From assembly GCF_910596095.1 (NCBI RefSeq), contig NC_056545.1:21413067-21477066 (forward strand): 64,000 bases of DNA, written 5' to 3'. Numbering within the stretch: the stretch's first letter is position 1; every line of letters begins with the position of its first letter. This DNA comes from Thunnus maccoyii (lineage: Eukaryota; Chordata; Actinopteri; Scombriformes; Scombridae). This document shows positions 39,670 through 53,900 of the stretch, in pieces. Under the pieces are notes generated by a model, which had not been told where the DNA came from, searched no databases, and worked only from the letters and a program-made list of their open reading frames with translations. The position numbers and the translations under genes are program-made.

Positions 39670-41411
39670 ATTGTCACTATGTGCAGTTTGCTGCAGATTC
39701 ACAGGAAAATAAAAAGTTCAAAACATTTTCTCTTATTAAACTAACACATTTAGAGCATTGTGTATTTAGCAACTGTCAGACCTGAAAACAAAACTCTACA
39801 TTTTGGATAATTCAAACTTTCAACAGTAACAGCAGGCGTTTACACAGGTAACTTACTTCGCCTGCCAAGAACATATGATAATTTACTGCCCACCTGATTT
39901 AAAATATACACAACTTCTCTGTAGTCTAACAGGAATTAAATGAATTTACATAGTTTCTGGGCAAACAGGAGAGAGAATGAATTTTACTAAGTATCTTTAA
40001 CATCATTATGTGACAATAAGTCCTGAGGATCTTTCGACTTTTGCTCTCCACCTTCAGATCCATCTGTCCCATCTCGTAAGTGCTGACCGTTTTTTCTTTA
40101 CAAAATCATAACAAGCCTTGTTTAATATTTACAAAAAACAGGCAGAAGCACTCATGAAACATTTACCCAACAAGTACATCAGACATAATCCAAACATTTA
40201 CAAACATCTAATTTGTATAAATAGAAGAGCTTCTCACAATGTGCTGTTCTTGATCAGAGCTGCCCTGGGAGTTCTGCACTCTTAACTTCACAATCGGCTT
40301 TGTGCATAATTACCCTACCTACTGTATCATTAGGGTTGTCTGAAAGTACTTTCTCTTCCCTCCCACCTGCAGAACAGCACAGAGTCGCCATTAAACTGAA
40401 GTCTGCATTTGCTCAGTCAGTCATAGTGTCCAGTGTTTAAAACTCTTCCCTGAAACAGTGCAGTAGTTTATTCATAAGGCCTTCTGTATCTTGATGTGTA
40501 TACCTGCTTTATCATTTATCAAACAAAGAAATATAACACTTGTACATGTTTTTGTACATGTTGCCTAAAGGTTATTCATCTGGTAAATTAGACCCTGTTG
40601 AGAATCTCTATAGCTATGGTGATACAGGCAGTGTCAGCACCACAGATTGTAAACATAGACTGTATAAAAATATTTAAAAAATTAGTTTTGATTGTAAAAG
40701 ATTGTAAAAAAAAAAAAAAAACATGTGCATTTTTATTTTTTTAGTTTAGATAATGCCTGAACAAAATACTGTTGATTGTGGTCAGTTTTGAACCGTACTC
40801 ACCTACTAACCTGTCGCAGCTGAAGTTCACAGTCGATGATAGGGGCCTCGCTCTCTCGCTTAACCACTCACTCGCTTACGCTCCGCCCTATTCTTTAAAA
40901 GGAGCTACGCTACCTGGTGTTTCCCAGGCAACGACACAGACGTTAACTCACGTTTCGAAACAGCGCTGCTCAGAGGCTCCCAAACGCTATTGATTTGCGA
41001 ATGAATGGACATTTGGCGTTATTTTTGACATTTAAAAAATGATTTTTTGGCCTGGAGGGGGTACTGTCCTGTACTACTATAGGGGAAATACTGCTGTTGC
41101 TCCCCTGTTTTATTTGTTCTGGAGCCAGCCTTGAATACAGTTACATAGTTTAGTCTTTTAGGTAATTAATCTAGAAGAAACATTTTGAAAAACAAGCATT
41201 GTTTATGCTCTGCTCATGATTTTCACCATTATCTTTCTCTTCTCAAGCTGTTTAACTCCAACTGTTCTTAAATACCTTTTTTTATATAAATAAGTAATGA
41301 GTTATTGTCATTATATATTTAAACAGTCATATCAAGCCATGGCCATGTGCACAGGTGTTTTTCCAAGGTGGACCCTCTACTATCAAGAATCACCTAATGT
41401 GAGGCAGGATA

Positions 41412-41656
41412 TTAGGGATGCAACTAACAATTATTTTCATTATTGATTAATCTGATTATGAAATAACTGAAAATTGTGAAAAATGTTGATCATAGTTTCC
41501 CAAAGCCCAGGGTGACCTCCTCAAATGTCTTCATTTGTCCCGACCAACAGTCCATTACCCAAAAATATTTTGTTTACTATCAAAGAAGACTAAATAAACG
41601 ACAAAATATTCACATTTTAGAAGTTGGAATAATATTGACTAATCGTTGCAGCTCTA
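41412..41656. mobile_element. Short MITE with GCTGCAACGATTAGT-type ends
   Basis: Left end TTAGGGATGCAACTAACAAT with TTGATTAATCTG; right end TATTGACTAATCGTTGCAGC with TCTAC. The mirrored termini mark a short non-autonomous element of about 245 bases, the same general family as the repeat in mpdu1 intron 2. No target duplication is evident. Confidence 0.65.
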
Positions 41657-43643
41657 CAGAAAATAATGAGCAGGTTATTCAAAGATGCCAGTAGTGGGTC
41701 TTTTTAACAGCAGACATTGACTTATTATAATAGGAAAAGCGCAGGTGTTGCTAATAGCACTAATGATGGCTCCGTTCAATTCAAGCGTCCCAGTCAGCTA
41801 CGACAGAGTGACAGTGAGCCAGCATGCACAATACCAGAACCCTGAAACTGAAGCAGCTAAATGAAATACAGCCACCATTAATTTTATTATTTACACGTGT
41901 TTTTCCTACTGACATGTCAAATGTCTTCTGAGGAAAAGCTGTGTCGATAACAAAGTTTGAACCTGCCATAGCTAGAAGCGATAATGGTGTGTTGTTTACT
42001 AATAATTAATAATTCACTCCTTATTCTAACATGTTGTTGGTTTATTATTATATAAATTTAAGAGAGGGAACCATCACATCAAGAATTTCAAAAACAACAG
42101 CAACTTGTGTAATGTGAATGATGTGGCTACCAAAGGTCAAAACAGCTAATCAATTCTCTTGCTGTGGCTGTTTACCTCTCCCACATTATTGACATTAACA
42201 ACCTATGGAATCCTGGTAGTAACTTATATAAATATTTGCCGTGTTAACTGCTGTATATATTAATCCACATAGGAGGGTTAATTCTATTCATTCCCACAAC
42301 TTGGATATTTACTCTCTTGTTGACGTTTTTGAGGTTGTGATTTTCTTTATCCGACAGTATTAAGTTGGTTGGAAATAATTAAATCTGATTTTTCTTTTGT
42401 TCCTGCTTTGTGTTTGTAAGGAAAGCAAAGGCACCAGGGAGGAGTGTTGAGCTACTATCTACTATCCTCTTCACCATCATAGAGTGGTGATTTAATGGAA
42501 AAAGTCTGCTATAGTCAAACAACAGACTACACATAAAAAACCTCACATTGTTGTTGTTCACCTATGAACTTAAATGCTGCCAAAGTACCATCTGTTTAAA
42601 CAGAGGAGCCTGGGATTAAATACATGCGCCCTCTGTCCACAGGCTTATCCTTAAAAACTCAGACCAGTCATGGCTTACAACAGTCTAGACTCACTGAAAT
42701 ACATGTTGCAACAGCGGATCGAGTTTTTTCAGTTTGACAGACACACAGTCAATAAAAGACACACAATGTTCGTTTTTTTTCGTATCACTTTGCCTTTTAT
42801 CAAAAAAAAAAACATTGACGTTGTCTACATCACAGACAAGAATCATCAATATTCTGTTTTAAACAATTTGCCATGAACAGAATGAACCCCATGCCCGTCC
42901 CTCCCCTGGAGCAAACTCCTCTATACACAGTATACTTTACAGACCTATAGTTCCTGTTCAGTCTTTTTACATTTTACATCATTATCAAAGTAGTATCAAT
43001 AGCTTTAAAATACATACAATGCTCTTTCCATTGTAATTATAATCGCTATCCTGATTGTACATACAGTATCATTTCCCACAGTTAGAGTCTTATGAGCAAT
43101 TTTCAACGTATTGTTCCAAAATACTCTGAAAAGACAACACGAGACTCTGCATCTCACCAAACCAAAAATACTTTACAGGAATCTGATGGTCCGTAGATGA
43201 GAAGCGTTTTCATTCGACCGCCATATGTCATGAGTAGCAACACTGCAGAGAGCCTCACGCTGTTTAAGTAGTTTTGAATAAACAATACACCGAGCGATAT
43301 TCACTCAAATCGTTCCTCCTATTTGACGTCAGTAATATCCTGAACCCTTCTCAGACTCTCCAAGGGGCTTTACTACCAACTGTTACGTCTGCTTGGATTT
43401 GAGATTATGAGGTACAGTCAGAGAATCTCGCTAATCCCCAATTAGAAGAGTTACATTGAATGAATAACAAAGAGATTATAAAAGATCACTTCAACAAAAG
43501 AGTAACACAAGTGTACCAGAAGTTATAAAAGTGGAACTAGTCCGTGTATTTGTATGGATTCGTTATACAAGAGTTTGGCAATAAAGTTCTCGTTGTTGAG
43601 CACAGACTGTTGGCAGTAGTGGGCTGTGCTCGATCAAAATACA

Positions 43644-43716
43644 GTACCAGTCAAAAGTTTGGACACACCTTCCCATTCACTTCAATGAGAAAGTGTGTCC
43701 GAACTTTTGACTGGTA
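43644..43716. mobile_element. Foldback made of two Tc1-like terminal repeats
   Basis: The left arm GTACCAGTCAAAAGTTTGGA continues CACACCTT; the right arm is its complement, AAGTGTGTCC followed by GAACTTTTGACTGGTAC. Only about a dozen bases separate them. The sequence is the well-known end of a fish Tc1/mariner transposon, here reduced to the two ends with the transposase gone. Confidence 0.8.
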
Positions 43717-45946
43717 CGGCATGTTTTTTTCATCTCATAGGATTCAGATGCGACAAAGTTCCCGACAAATACCGCTCCAGCATGACGAGATTTAATCTCT
43801 CTGATAAGTCAAATTAAAAGATGTTTCGGTTCGACGGTAAAAGAACCAGATTTTCAAAAATTAAGCTTTGTTTTAGTTCAGTGTCAGAGGTCTTCAACCC
43901 TGCATGGTCACACATCTCAAGTCTGAAGCTCAGAGATCACAATTCACACAGAAAACTTCATGAGGGAAATGTCACCCAGGTGTTGCACATCTCTGAATAC
44001 TAAATAAATGTGTGGAAGACTTGGTTTTCCAGGAGCTGGTTTGAATTTCTCTCTATCTCTTTCTATCATTGAGATAACTGAAAGTGACAGAACATAACTG
44101 ATTAATAACCAGACACCGGTAATCACAGCCAGGCACTTGAGTGTCCTTTCAGATGCGAGTCGAGGGCTGGATTTTGATTTATAAATCTGTCAGTCATGTT
44201 GTCGCCGAGTGAGGAAACTATTAACTGAGTAAGTATCTGCACCCTTTTTTACCTCTAGGATTAAAAGACTCAAATCAGTTTTTATGTGGAACAGCGTGCA
44301 AGTGCAGTTATGTATATAATATCTGCAACCAGGTCAAAATGATTTGGTTAGCGAGCCTCGTGAAAAATAAAAGATTCAATCTAAATGTGGGAAAAGCTAC
44401 CAGTGTCAAAAATACATCAAGAAAGCCTTCTTCATTTGTACCCTGTATACACACAGCCAGAGCCCTGGATTGAAAGAGCTTGTTTATCGCAATTAGTTAA
44501 GTGTTTGGCATTGCAACACGATTTTTTAAAATATTTGCTTCCAACTGATTCAATGTACATTATAACTAATGTCACAAACTAGCCAAACTCCTCCAGCGGC
44601 TCTGGATACAGTACGCAACCAGTCATCAACTATAAGTCACATTACCTTAAGAAAAACACTGTTTGCTTAAAAAACGTTTGACTCCATTGAAATTTTCAAA
44701 ACATATCTTTTGGCCCAGTGGCTATCAAGTGAAAAAGGGATTTTTTTTTTCTTCTTTTAAATCAGATCTATGACTGACTTTGTGTGTCTACTCTTTACAA
44801 ATCATCTTTAGAGTAGATCTTTGAATTGTGGTCAGACTTCGTATTTTTTTCTCTTTTTTTTTTGGCAATTTGTTTGACAGCAGCAGAAATGTTATAAATG
44901 GAAGCAATGAGAAAGTAATGAGTGTGTTGTGAGCAGGAATGGCACTGTCTCATAGTTTAGACCGAGTCACACGTTTAAGTGCAGAGAGAAAAAGAGAGAG
45001 TGTGAGAAAGAGGAAGTAATATTCACACCTCTGGGAACTGGATCCACATCCAAATAATAATCACAATACACAAGCATGTTAATACTGTTTTAGCAGTCGA
45101 CCACCAGTGCCGGCTGCTCTAAGGAGTTCAAATCCCCTTCGTTCATGTTTGTTTTGAGGTACAAAATATACTGCAAACCTAAATTAGTGCATATATTTGA
45201 TTTTCTGTCCAATACGGAGTAAATCTATTTTATTAGTGGACAACTTATCTATTTATTTGTTTATTTCCTGCACTAACAATCACCTCAGATGGATGAACAA
45301 GGGGCTGGTTGGTAGTGGATAAGATTTTTAAAAAATGGACAGTAAGACCTGGTGTGGATACATCCCAGGGTGTGAAACTACAAAGAGAAAGAGAGAGACA
45401 GAGAGAAATAGATGGTCTTTTTTGTGTGTGTTTGTGTGTGTGTGTGTGGTTTTTTTGGCCAAACCTCAGCTTGACGAAGCCAAACGAAAGAGCGAGGGAG
45501 TGCTTACATCGTGGCTGAAGTGTTAGGCACCGCAAAAAAGTAAAATGAGATTTTTTTTTTCATGTTTCTGATAAAACACAGTAAGGCAATTTGATTATGA
45601 TTTACTGATAGCAATATACCGTCTGTCTTCTGAAAAGTTAAAACATATTCACAATTTAGACTCGGGAGAGAAACAACCCATTTTAAGATTACCTGTGTAA
45701 AAACAGCTACAATCAAAAATGAGGCACTTTATAAAAGAGTATATAGATATCTAGGCTATATAGTATTAATCATTATATGTATACTGTAGATCTTATATAC
45801 CATTGTAATGTGTCACTTTATATTAGAATTGTGTTAACTGTTATGCAAATGAGGAAAACAAACTACAGTATGTACTATAGTTAATGTTGTTCTACTTGTA
45901 TACTATAGTATATACTATAGTATAATATACAGTTATAATAGAAAAG

Positions 45947-47316
45947 CACAGTTGCCAAAAAAGTATTTACACTTTGACTTTTTGCACGTTTTTTTGTGCT
46001 CCACATTCACATTCATAATGCATTAAATCTTATTTGGTTGTAATCAACTCAAGTGCTAAAATTCATGTGGATATTTGAAATTCAAATAGATAAAAAATCA
46101 TTTGTATCCTGTCATCTTGCTGGCAAATCTGTCATAGGTGTGATTTCATATTTAGGCTGTAGCTACTGTATTTAAAAATGTTTGCTTTTCAAAACTGCAG
46201 TATTCTGTTTCCCTCACTAACAAGTCTGTTATCAGGCCGCTTCAGCACATCCCAGTGAGAACATTTACATACATACAATCTAATTATTGTTCTTACTGCG
46301 TTATTGAAAACAATTTGATTAAGTTGTTTACATGCACAGCAGAAGAATGTTATGTTAATTTGGCCATTTTTATGCAATGTTGCATACTGTTATTATTGAA
46401 TGAATGCATCTGGGACTGCTTTTCTACAGGATCTATGTCACATCAATCATTTCCTTAAAATACTGTCATGCTGCATAAAAAACTGTGGCTTTAATGTGAC
46501 TTTTCCTGCAGCATTTAAGCTGCAACACAAATACAGCATTGGGTACCTCCAAGGAAATGTCATTTTTTTGTTTGTTTCTTAGCTGCAGTTTGCACACACT
46601 AAATTATTAAAGTGTAAGTGTGTTAATATAATTATATATATTTCAGGATGAAAATGGCCAAATTTTGTTTAATGCAGTGCAGAAATTATTTTTAAGAAAG
46701 ATACAGGGCAGTATAAGGGAATCCTGTATAAGGGAATCCACCAAATACTCTAAAATACAGCCGAGATGCTTTGACTAAACCTTTATACTGACAACATTTG
46801 ACAATCAGCCACAGGACATGACAGGACATGCTTAGTTTATGCATAATCAAAACTGGGGCTGTATAAGCATGTATCTGGTGCAAATGCACATCTGGAGCTT
46901 TAGGGATAAAACTTAATTGTGTGTGAAAAACACAAAATTACAGCATGACCATTGTGAAAGGATAAAAAGAAAACCGTTGTTTCATCAGTTGCAACCTAAA
47001 GATCTGAGCTGACAGATGTCAACTGCAATCTGAAAATGCATATGTAGTCATATAATGTCCTGTTATAATGTCCCATTATACACTCCTATGGATTTCACAA
47101 AGATTGCATAAGCTGTGTGGGATTTTCACACAACCATTTTCTACTTGTGTGGAGAAGCTGACAGGAAACATAAAACATTATATCTAGATTTTATTTATAT
47201 AACATGATTTCAATGCCAAAGAAGTGTACTATATTACACCTCAGAAATTAAGGATTTTTTAGCAGTAGCACAAGAAAAGCGGTCAAAAAGTATAAAGGCT
47301 TTTTTGGGCAACTGTG
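45947..47316. mobile_element. 1.37-kb inverted-repeat DNA element, unclassified
   Basis: The left end CACAGTTGCCAAAAAAGTAT continues TTACACTTTGACTTTTTG. The right end, read in reverse complement, is CACAGTTGCCCAAAAAAGCC followed by TTTATACTTTTTG. The interior has no long reading frame. Flanks are AT-rich and I see no clear target duplication, so the superfamily is left open. Confidence 0.7.
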
Positions 47317-47829
47317 TATAATAAATCAAATATGTTTACAGTGACAAAGTGTATGAGTGTGTGAAACCTCTGCCAAGCTGTATTTCCTTCTTATTTTGAA
47401 TCAAAGTGACACCTGATGATCATCTAACTTAGAATACGGACAAAGGCCGATGATACAAAAATATAAACCTTGTGGATTTAAGGTTTCCACGGGACTCCAA
47501 AATGCAGCTGAGATTGTGTCAATGTACCAGCTGCCATTTTGAGCCTTGAGTTACACTTCAATAGATTTGCTCATGTACCAATCAAAATCATTTAAATTGT
47601 TCTTAGAGTATATCTTGAGAAGATGTGGCACCATCAAACATTAAGTCTAGATACAACAACATCTTGTATGATTCCCTGAAAGCCTTGTTGAACTATGACT
47701 TTTCCTGCATGATTGTTGGAGTGATTGTGTCAAATTGTCATTGTTTATCCATATTACATTAAGTTAAAAGATGGTCAAATGTCATTTTTATTCAAAACAA
47801 GGCAAAAAACAAAACCTTTTCTTTACCCT

Positions 47830-47834
<5 letters not shown>

Positions 47835-47897
<63 letters not shown>
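47835..47897. repeat. (TG)31 microsatellite
   Basis: Sixty-three uninterrupted bases of alternating TG, the longest dinucleotide tract in the window and certainly length-polymorphic. Cysteine-valine and histidine-threonine reading frames across it are artefacts. Confidence 0.98.
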
Positions 47898-47900
<3 letters not shown>

Positions 47901-50900
47901 GCACACGTTTGGTTGACAGAAAACAGCAGACGGGTTGGGATGAGTTTTCCAGGTTTCCAGTGTTCAGACTCCAGTGTACAGTTCTGTTGTGGCAACAGAT
48001 CGGGCTGCCGACCATCCACTCACAGACTGAGTGTGGAGCTGTTGCACCAGCATCACACTCAGCTCCAAGATGAGGACGCAAATCAAGAATCTGGAAGAAA
48101 AGAATCAGAGGCAGGCAGGAATTTAAGTTACTCTACTTATTATTGTAATTGACATTATATTCAATATTATACCACACAAAATGTTACAGAAGGTGATGCA
48201 GTCTAAACAAGATTATATATTCTCTAAAACATATTGCTTTTGTTGAATCTAAAGATCCTTCTTGCTGCTTGGGTAAATATCACATGACGCATGATATCTT
48301 TCTGAAAGGATTTTCTGATTGGAGTCTCATGCACACTGTTGCAGATGTCAATATTATGTGTCTTATCTTTGTGTCAGTTCCAGGGATTTTGAACCGTTTC
48401 TTCTTTTTAATGAACCACCCAAACAACATAAAGAGCTATGTCAGCAAAATAAAGGCAGTGGCAGCAAGCAAACATCTGAGCATTATAATTAACAGCTTGC
48501 AATTACAATGATTTTTTTCTCTTGTGGTTTACAGAGAAGCGGAGTTACCGTATAAAATAACTATTAAAGAATAACCTCCCCAAGCAACCACAAATAGTTT
48601 ATACATCAAGGGAAGCTCAGGCAAAAGTGCTGATAAATCAACCTGCGGTTTGAGTAGCACTGAGTCAGTCTAACCACTTGCTCCGACCACTTTGAGAGCC
48701 AAATGATTGTCTGTAACTTCATCGCTCCGGCTGTGTAAAAGAGAAATCATCTGCACTATTTCCTGGTTTTCCAACCAGCTGAGGAAGATAAGTTCACCTG
48801 TATATGTTTTTGTATTCTTTTGTGAATACTTTACTAGATATCTGTGTCTACACTCTTCTATAGAGGTCCATCTGCTCTGTTTTTCAATGCAAGTATTCAT
48901 CATTACAATTTTACACTGAACTTATCTGTCTGGTTAATATTCAATTGGAGTATATGAAGTTCACCAGCTCTGGAACAGAGGTAGGCTGTAGTGTTGTTCA
49001 CTAATAAGTATTCATATTGGTGTAAGATGAAAGATTAAACAAAGATAATAAACTATTTAAAAACATCAGGCATCACTGAACCAGACTTTGTATCTCTCCT
49101 CCAAATACGTCAGACATTAAACTGACAAACTTTTAAGTGTCTATAGAGCCAAAAAGTCTTCAGCTATGTTAACATGAACACTTTGCTCATAATGCTGCTT
49201 TGGCAATACTACAATTAAAACATGGGGCACAAATTAACATCTTAATCTAATTATGTTTTTTTAATAAACATTTCATTTGAAAGTCTAATTAAATTGTAAT
49301 TAAAACAGGTGCAGTGATGTGATATTGGCAGCATTATTTGAGTGTTGATTGGACATAAAAAACAAAAAAAACAAAACAAGCCTGTGTATTTGAAGTTTTA
49401 TAAACTGCAGTGCATGCACAGTTTTGACATTCACCATCTTCCATACATCCAGCCTTAATATATTGAGTTCCATGATTACAATATGGCTGCAGTTAATGAA
49501 AGTGGAATAAACAGTTCGTAGCTTATGGGAGAAGAGGCACATTCAATCATTAATCGCAGTGTGAAAATGACATGAAAGAGTAATTTACAGAATGTTAACA
49601 GAGCCTTCGTTTCCTTGCTATGCATGTTAAATGCATAAATAAACTATCCCCAATTACAATAATTAGGCAATTATTATGATTATACATGCACACGTAGAGA
49701 CTGAATGGCATTAGATAAATCAATCATGCAAATGTTGTACCTGCTCTGAATAAATAAGAAGCACAAGTTGTTTGTTCCATTTACATTTAGTTTGATTAAC
49801 CTTTACCTGTATATTTGTATTTTAATGTAAATATCCCTCTTAGAGCTTTTTCTTTCATTTCTTGACATGTAAAAGCAATTCATCTCTAATGTACTTCAGT
49901 ATACATCAATCAAAAATATACTTAACACTAACCGTGAAATAATTTTCATCTGCGCACAATGTGAGGGAAACCTCAGAGCTGCCATGTGAAATCCTGCAGC
50001 CGATAGCACACCCACACATAAACATAAACACCTGGTCCATGTTCTGTCCCCTCTACCTCCATTTATGTGAAATGGCTCATTACCAGCAGACAAATCAATT
50101 GGCTTTGCTCTCTGAACACCCACTTGTGATAATAAGAGACTCTACAGACAACCCACAGCCTGGAAACACAGCGCTGCCCACCAGCTAGAAGCAAAGGTAC
50201 ACATCAGTAAAGGATGAAAGGGGAAGGAGTGACTAAGAGCCAGACATGAGTTTTGTCTGTGGATTATGCACATCACATAAAACGGTTACATCCAGCCTGA
50301 CAAATATTACCAGGAATCATATAGTTTTCCCTTTCACCTTTTTGGAAATATTTATTTCACTTTAATTTGTTCTTATAACACTTAAAGACAATGCATCTTA
50401 AATAAAAAGCATAATTTTGAGTATAATTTGGCTGTCATCAGCCAGTTTTGCAATGAATACATTAAGAATACTGAAAAAAGAGTTTCTTCTACTTCTTCAG
50501 CGTCTTCTACTGACAGAGGAGGAGACATATGGTAAAATACACTGAATTCTTTTTTAAGGTCATTGACAAGTGCATGTTTCCTCCTAATATAACTATTCAA
50601 TTTTCAGTTTCAGAAATCACATCAGAAACTATTTTTTTCATTGTTTTAAAATAATTTCCATCATTGTCCTGTATTGTTTTGTTTGTTACAGTAACCACTG
50701 TGTCTTTTAGTTGTGAGGCCAGAACTGACACCAAAAACCTGATTGTCTACAAGCAGAACAAATATAGGTGCCACTACAGACAACCTTATGCAAGGTTCCT
50801 CATACTATAATATCATAAAAGATGGTGCATGTGAATATAGGGAGCTCAGCACATAAAATCCACCTTAGATGTTATGATAGATGGAAATTTTTCTTTACAC

Positions 50901-50955
50901 ACCCAAATAAATAGATGTTTAAAATGAGATGGGTTTGCAGACTAGTAGTGCTTAC

Positions 50956-53900
50956 CTTGACTGTCGTTTCTACTATTCTGGTGTGCTCTCAGTTCTTCTG
51001 ACTTATAGAAATCAATACTGGCATAAGTGTTGAGGCTGGAGCCAGCACTGCTACCCATAGCGCTTCCTCCAATGTTGTAGGCGGCAGAGGTACGCTCCAC
51101 TCCAGCTTGAGGGCTCTCCTTAATGGCCAAGTCAAGGTCAATATAGTTAAGGCCTTGTTCAGACGATGAGGTGGAGGCTTGTGGTGGAGGTGTGGCAGAC
51201 AAACTAGCTGCCTGCCCGTCCTCCCACAGTGAGCAGTCCAAACCATGCCGATGGCTCGCTGCCTGGCTGCCCTCTGGGAAGAGGGAGGTAGAAGAGGGTG
51301 GGTGGCGTGGCAGAGAGGGAGGTGAGTTAAATGTCTCTGAACGGTGGCTTCGCCGTCCCTGCGGGTCACCTCGGACCAGTCTGCTGCTCCGCTCAGGAGA
51401 CTGGAAGGACTTGACTGGAGAAAAGCCTAAACCTGTCTCCTGCTCCATGGACACGGATTGACCAGAGTGGATGGCAGGTCTTGCTGAAATGCTGGGATCT
51501 GAACCTTTGTTGTCCATAAAAGGTGTAGTGATGTCTGTTGGCATTTCTGCCATCTTTCCTTTTGATCGGTACCCGGCGTTGCCCTCTGCAGCCAGAGGAG
51601 AGGACGTGCCGTGTTCATGTCGGGCCTTGGGGGCAACAGCTGGTGGGCCCTGTGGGGTGCTGAATGTGGACCTAACAGGAGTCAGGGGGGTTGAGGACTT
51701 CCCTAAATCCATGCTGACATATTCAGCAGAGGTGGACAACGGTGCAGAGAAGCTGCGGGGAAGGTTAGCAGGATTATCGTGGCAGAGGAGTGGTTGATTC
51801 ATGGGCCTTAAGGTTCCATGGATCACAGGTTGCCTACGTTCGGACCCCGCACGTCTTCCTCCGTTATACTTATTGTCTTCCTTGAACACAATACTGACAT
51901 ACTCACCGACGTTCTGAGACACCAGTGGCGGCAGATTCTCCTTCACCCTGGGCAGGGTGTTTGCTTTAGTAATGTCTGAAGACACACTGAGGGGACGGCC
52001 CCTCCTTTGTTGCTTTGGGCTCTTACTACTTGAACCACGTTTTTGGTGGTGACGGCCATCTTTTGTGCTTGTTCCTGCACTCTTGTATTCTGCTCCAGTT
52101 CTTAATAAACTTAACCCTCTCCCTGCCGATATGGACTTGTCTTCTAGGCTTTCACTGCTGGCTGAGCTGGAGGAGAAAGAAGAAGAAGACATGGAGAGTT
52201 GGCAGCCTCCTGCAGAGCCCACTGCTATTTTGTTTCTCTTGCTGTATCCCACTCCCCCTCCCCTTCCAGCACCATCATGCCCACTGCTGTCCTTTTTTCC
52301 TTCCCCTTTGTTTAAATCCTCCTCAAAGCGAGTATAGAGAGTATGTTGATAAGCTCGTGGCAGGGAGAAGTATGAATTGAACATTTTTGGTTGCAGTTGG
52401 TGTTGCTCAGGGTGGGAAGGTGGTGTGCTGCAGGCAGAGCGGCTGCTGACAGGTGAGATGTTCATATAGTCACTGGCAGCCCGGCTCTCCATGCTCGCCC
52501 TGCTATCCCACATGCCCAGTCCATGTAGGTCTGTGGAGCTGCTACTATTGGGGGACATGACCATGTAGCCCTCTGAGCTGGGCTGGCGGATGTGTTGAGG
52601 GGGGGACACATTGTTGTTGGGGGTCATGGCCATGTATTCATCATCTGCCCCAGGTTTAGCACTGGCATCAGACATACCTATCGAGAGAGATAGTGAAACA
52701 GGAGGAGATGTCACTCCAGGCAGCATTGACATATAGCCACTATCCAAAGCTGCTCCTGCATCCACTTCTCTCCTGCTTTTGTCAGCCCTCTTCCTATTCT
52801 CCCCTACCACATCAAGCTGCCCACCCCCCACTTCCAGACTCCCTGAGCCACGGTGCAAATCAGGTCTGTCTCTGTTAGCACTCTGCGACATGATGGCATA
52901 TTCTTCATCATCCTCATCATCTTCATCTTTTCTATGTGGGGTCAGTCGTTCATGGGCTGCCAAAGGAAGGGAAGCCCTCTTACTTAGTAGTCTGCGTTCT
53001 GCCTCAGATTCCCGACTGGATGAGCGCCGCAAAATCCGTCGGCCTTTGGAGCGATGATGGGAACCAAGGAGACCTTCTCGCTGTCCCATGACTATATAGC
53101 TGGAGGAGCCTTCTCCATGTACATGATGTCCAGACAGACTAGGCACGAGCAGAGAGTGTTCCCCAGGACTGGAACCATATTCATCTGAGGAGCCGTAGTC
53201 GCTTGGTGAACCCGAAACAGAAACTCTCTGAGAAACACGAGGGTAGGAGCAGACTGTCATGCCTCCCACTGCTGCCCCCACCAGACCACACTCTGAGCCA
53301 TGACCAGAACTGGAGGACAGACTTGGTGCAGGAGAGGGAGCAGGGTTTGGTGTGTAACGTGCAAGACTGAGGGTAATCTTAGCAGGGGTTGGGGCCCTGG
53401 TGGGCTTGGGCCTCAGTGTTGGCGTAGTTGAGCAGGAACCATTAAGACTTGGGCTGGAACTGGCCCATGTTCCTTTGGCACTTGCTCCACCCTCCTCTGA
53501 CCTGGCCCCAATGCTGGCAGTTCGTGCCCTCGGGAATCCATGGCGTGACGTAGGTGATGTGCTGGTGCTGCTGCCTCCTGTTCCGGGAGTCTCTGTGCGG
53601 GCTCGTCTGGAGAAGCCCACCTGGCTGGGTGGCAGATTTGGATGATGACGACGGCTCGGGACACTGATGGGGTTTGAAGCAGTGCCGCCTCCACACGACG
53701 TTCCCACAGATTGGGATTTACTGCGCTGACGGAACTCTTCACTTAGAGCCTTCATGGCTTCCAGCAGGGTCTCATGCATGTTCTGAGCCACCACAGAGTC
53801 ATCCACCTGCATCCAGAACTCTCCAGGGCCAGTAATTGCTGAGCGACCCACCTCAATGAAGAAGAAATTCTCTGAATGGCCACACCTGCGAACATTCATC

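Larger units (their letters stand above)
35366..50955. other. 15.6-kb gene-free region between slc25a15 and the IRS gene
   Basis: No frame here looks like a known protein, and no tRNA or rRNA was seen. It contains the 5' untranslated sequence of slc25a15 (35366-35411), several DNA-element remnants listed separately (36.4, 36.6, 37.5, 38.8, 41.4, 43.6 and 45.9 kb) and a long (TG)n tract (47.8 kb). It must also hold the 3' untranslated region and a short terminal exon of the IRS gene on its right side, which I could not locate. The slc25a15 promoter may lie between 35.4 and 37.3 kb. Confidence 0.6.

Noticed and set aside
47725-48152. Cys-Val and His-Thr repeat proteins
   Set aside because: Translations of the (TG)31 microsatellite.
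52015-53742. Several open frames antisense to or shifted within the IRS exon
   Set aside because: Shadows of a long GC-rich coding exon; the minus frame with PTB domain and YxxM motifs is the real one.
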